8,305 nt of DNA from Paracoccaceae bacterium. Its GTDB lineage: Bacteria > Pseudomonadota > Alphaproteobacteria > Rhodobacterales > Rhodobacteraceae. Below, one piece after another: positions 6,250-8,305 of this stretch (the stretch's first letter is position 1; the number at the start of each line of letters is the position of its first letter). The stretch spans positions 1-8,305 of the forward strand of contig DAOUPC010000113.1 in the NCBI GenBank assembly GCA_030626365.1, read 5' to 3'. The notes under the pieces were generated by a model. That model worked only from the letters and a program-made list of their open reading frames with translations, searched no databases and had not been told where the DNA came from. The position numbers were made by a program, and so were the translations under genes.

Positions 6250-7440
6250 ATGTTCAATATGGAAAAAAGAGACAAGAAACTCCTGATCATCATTGCGGTG
6301 CTGGCCCTTCTGGCACCCTTTGCCCTGAACCCGTTTCCCACGGACAGTGCGATGGCGCAGTTCAATGCCGGTTACCCGGACCTGATGCAGCGTTTCGTGA
6401 TCTTCGGGATTTTCGCCATCGGCTTTAACATCCTGTTTGGCCTGACCGGCTATCTCAGCTTTGGCCATGCGGCGTTTCTGGGTGTGGGGTCATATTCGGC
6501 CGTCTGGATGTTCAAACTGCTTAGCATGAACGTGGTTCCGGCCATCTTTCTGTCAGTCATCGTTGCCGGGTTGTTCTCGCTTGTTGTTGGATACATTTCG
6601 CTTCGGCGCTCAGGCATCTACTTTTCGATCCTGACCCTGGCGCTGGCCGAAATGTCATTCCGGCTGGCCTATTCGGTGCTGACGCCGATCACCAATGGTG
6701 AAACCGGCCTTCAGGTCTATACCAACGACCCGCAGATACTGATGGGGCCGGATTCGCCCACCGTCACGCATCTGTTCGGCCTTGAAATGCGGTCCAGCTA
6801 TACCCTGGATATTGCCGGGTGGAGCTTTGACTTTGCGGTCGGATACTATCTGTCGGCGATCATCATGGTTGCGGCCTTTTACCTGTCGATCCGCATCTTT
6901 CGTTCGCCTTTCGGGCTGATGCTGCGGGCGGTGAAATCAAACCAGCAGCGGATGAACTATACCGGGCTGAACACGCGCCCCTATGCTTTGGCGGCGTTTG
7001 TCATCTCGGGCATGTATGCCGGGCTGGCCGGTGGTTTGCTGGCCTCTATGGACCCTCTGGCGGGGGCCGAGCGGATGCAGTGGACCGCATCGGGCGAGGT
7101 CGTTTTGATGACCATCCTCGGCGGGGCCGGTACGCTGATCGGGCCGATCGTCGGGGCCGGGTTCATCAAATACTTTGAGAACATCTTTTCCAAGATCAAC
7201 AACTCTGTGCTGCATGAGTGGTTCGGGTTTCTGCCCGACGGCCTTGAAAACGGGGTGATCTGGGTGCTGGAACATTTCGTCGGGTCCGGTTGGCACCTGA
7301 CCTTGGGTCTACTGTTCATGCTGATTGTCACGTTCCTGCCCGGCGGGCTGGTCGAAGGTGGTCAGAGAATTGCCAAACGGCTGCGTCGCAAGGGGGCTGA
7401 CGATGACGACGCCCCCGGCAACAAAACGCCTGCGGAATAG
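6250..7440 (+). CDS. Branched-chain amino acid/HAAT-type ABC transporter permease, LivM-like
   Basis: The 396-residue membrane subunit pairs with the LivH-like permease. The hallmark GLTGYLSFGHAAFLGVG (64-80) and the RRSGIYFSILTLALAEM region (119-135) identify the LivM type. The coupling loop is at about 219-241 (SPFGLMLRAVKSNQQRM), followed by the Gly-rich segments GMYAGLAGGLL and TILGGAGTLIGPIVGAG. An amphipathic insert at about 310-345 precedes the last membrane segment. The C-terminus is a charged cytoplasmic tail with KRLRRK and four consecutive Asp (384-387). The start is fixed by a GGAGG at 6237-6241 lying inside the end of livH; only three bases separate the genes, indicating co-translation. 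No transcript break is seen before the ATPase gene. Confidence 0.93.
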   Translation: MFNMEKRDKKLLIIIAVLALLAPFALNPFPTDSAMAQFNAGYPDLMQRFVIFGIFAIGFNILFGLTGYLSFGHAAFLGVGSYSAVWMFKLLSMNVVPAIFLSVIVAGLFSLVVGYISLRRSGIYFSILTLALAEMSFRLAYSVLTPITNGETGLQVYTNDPQILMGPDSPTVTHLFGLEMRSSYTLDIAGWSFDFAVGYYLSAIIMVAAFYLSIRIFRSPFGLMLRAVKSNQQRMNYTGLNTRPYALAAFVISGMYAGLAGGLLASMDPLAGAERMQWTASGEVVLMTILGGAGTLIGPIVGAGFIKYFENIFSKINNSVLHEWFGFLPDGLENGVIWVLEHFVGSGWHLTLGLLFMLIVTFLPGGLVEGGQRIAKRLRRKGADDDDAPGNKTPAE

Positions 7441-7452
7441 GAGGCAAGACAG

Positions 7453-8211
7453 ATGAACATTCTCGAAGTCAAAAACATAAACAAACGGTTTGGTGGTCTT
7501 CAGGCCCTGGATAACGTGAACCTGAACGTTGTCGAAAATACCGTTCATGCAATCATCGGTCCCAACGGGGCCGGCAAATCCACCCTGCTGAATGTGCTGG
7601 TTGGCAAGCTGATCCCGGACACCGGATCGGTGATGTTCGATGGCCAGTCGGTGCTGGGCCGTGCGCCATACGAGATCAACCAGATGGGCATATCCCGCGT
7701 ATTCCAGACACCCGAGATTTTCGGCGACCTGTCGGTGCTGGAAAACATGATGATACCGTGTTTCGCCAAACGGGACGGATCGTTCGAATTGAACGCCATG
7801 CCCCCGATTTCAGGCCAGAAGGACATCATTGAGCGGGCCGAACATATGCTGGAAGACATGAACATGGCGGACAAGCGGCACATGCACGCCGCCGCCATGT
7901 CACGTGGTGACAAGCGACGCCTTGAGATCGGCATGTGCCTGTCACAGGAACCGCGCCTGTTGTTGCTGGACGAACCCACCGCCGGCATGGCACGGGCCGA
8001 CACCAACAACACCATCGACCTGCTAAAGCAGATCAAGGAAGAACGTGACATCACCATCGCCATCATCGAACATGACATGCATGTGGTGTTTTCGCTGGCT
8101 GAACGGATCACCGTGCTGGCCCAGGGCACACCCCTGGTCGAAGACACACCGGAAAACATCAAGGGTCACCCCAAGGTACGCGAAGCCTATCTGGGCGAGA
8201 CAGCCGTCTAA
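7453..8211 (+). CDS. HAAT-type ABC transporter ATP-binding protein, LivG-like
   Basis: The 252-residue cytoplasmic ATPase powers the importer together with the LivF-like subunit that follows. It has Walker A GPNGAGKST (36-44), Q-loop Gln85 (VFQTPEIF), Walker B LLLLDEPTAGM (169-179) with catalytic Glu174, and H-loop His207 (EHDMHVVF). The TPEIF segment after the Q-loop and the C-terminal HPKVREAYLGE are typical of LivG/UrtD/LivF proteins. The ABC signature is unusual: MSRGDK (149-154) replaces the canonical LSGGQ-like motif. The following RRLEIGMCL is normal for the family. A GGAGG Shine-Dalgarno (7440-7444) overlaps the stop of the permease gene, and the spacing is 12 bp. The protein appears full length. 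Confidence 0.94.
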   Translation: MNILEVKNINKRFGGLQALDNVNLNVVENTVHAIIGPNGAGKSTLLNVLVGKLIPDTGSVMFDGQSVLGRAPYEINQMGISRVFQTPEIFGDLSVLENMMIPCFAKRDGSFELNAMPPISGQKDIIERAEHMLEDMNMADKRHMHAAAMSRGDKRRLEIGMCLSQEPRLLLLDEPTAGMARADTNNTIDLLKQIKEERDITIAIIEHDMHVVFSLAERITVLAQGTPLVEDTPENIKGHPKVREAYLGETAV

Positions 8212-8226
8212 AAAGGAGAAGAACAG

Positions 8227-8305
8227 ATGAACGTCAAACCGGACTTTTCCAAAAACGCCAATCAGGCCACCACCGCCCCGGCCTTTCTGTCTGTGTGGGA
8301 TGTAC
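8227..8305 (+). CDS. Probable LivF-like ABC transporter ATP-binding protein, N-terminus only (partial)
   Basis: An ATG at 8227 is preceded by AAGGAGAAG (8213-8221) and lies 15 bp after the LivG-like gene. The 26 codons present encode a polar leader (MNVKPDFSKNANQATTAP) followed by FLSVWDV, which resembles the first beta-strand of an ABC ATPase (typically followed by a YG motif). A second ATPase is expected here from HAAT operon order. Walker motifs lie outside the window, so the assignment rests on position and this short match. The leader of about 18 residues would be an N-terminal extension compared with usual LivF. Confidence 0.7.
   Translation, partial: MNVKPDFSKNANQATTAPAFLSVWDV

Noticed and set aside
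4005..6468. Long minus-strand frames of 416 and 482 codons opposite the binding protein and permeases
   Set aside because: They lie opposite clearly conserved transporter genes, and their composition is that of antisense shadow frames.

Overview
The window looks like a chromosomal segment of a GC-rich alphaproteobacterium, most likely from the Rhodobacterales (Roseobacter/Paracoccus/Rhodobacter-like). This is inferred from codon use, from the ScfR-type XRE regulator, from the sodium:solute-symporter sensor kinase type, and from the style of the branched-chain amino acid (HAAT) transporter genes. No RNA genes, CRISPR arrays, transposases or phage genes were seen.

The left half (1-3509) is a regulatory block read entirely on the minus strand. 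In transcription order it holds an XRE/ScfR-type regulator (3509-2166), a 117-bp gap, a stand-alone receiver-domain response regulator (2048-1668), a 124-residue protein with two membrane segments (1671-1297, sharing ATGA with the receiver gene), and a large membrane protein that starts with no gap at 1296 and runs off the left edge. The last gene is open for all 432 codons present. It reads as the SLC5/SSS membrane domain found at the N-terminus of CbrA/CrbS-type sensor histidine kinases; the kinase domains would lie outside the window.

A 231-bp AT-richer divergent intergenic region (3510-3740) separates this block from a plus-strand transport operon. The operon encodes a Tat-exported HAAT-type periplasmic binding protein (3741-5087), a strong intrinsic hairpin terminator or attenuator (5104-5140), a LivH-like permease (5215-6246), a LivM-like permease (6250-7440), a LivG-like ATPase (7453-8211), and the first 26 codons of what should be a LivF-like ATPase (from 8227). 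The four membrane and ATPase genes are packed with 3-15 bp gaps and form one ABC importer. The hairpin after the binding-protein gene fits the usual need for an excess of binding protein.

How the parts may work together is inference. ScfR/RamB-family regulators respond to short-chain acyl-CoA status, and CrbS-like SSS kinases control acetate or amino-acid use. The divergent layout therefore suggests that this block controls uptake of a carbon source (an amino acid, amide or short-chain acid) whose breakdown yields acetyl- or propionyl-CoA. The substrate cannot be read from the sequence. Less ordinary details include the small membrane protein coupled to the kinase, a receiver with no output domain, a degenerate ABC signature motif in the LivG-like ATPase, a Cys cluster at the end of the XRE regulator, and repeated TTTGCAC elements confined to the intergenic regions.
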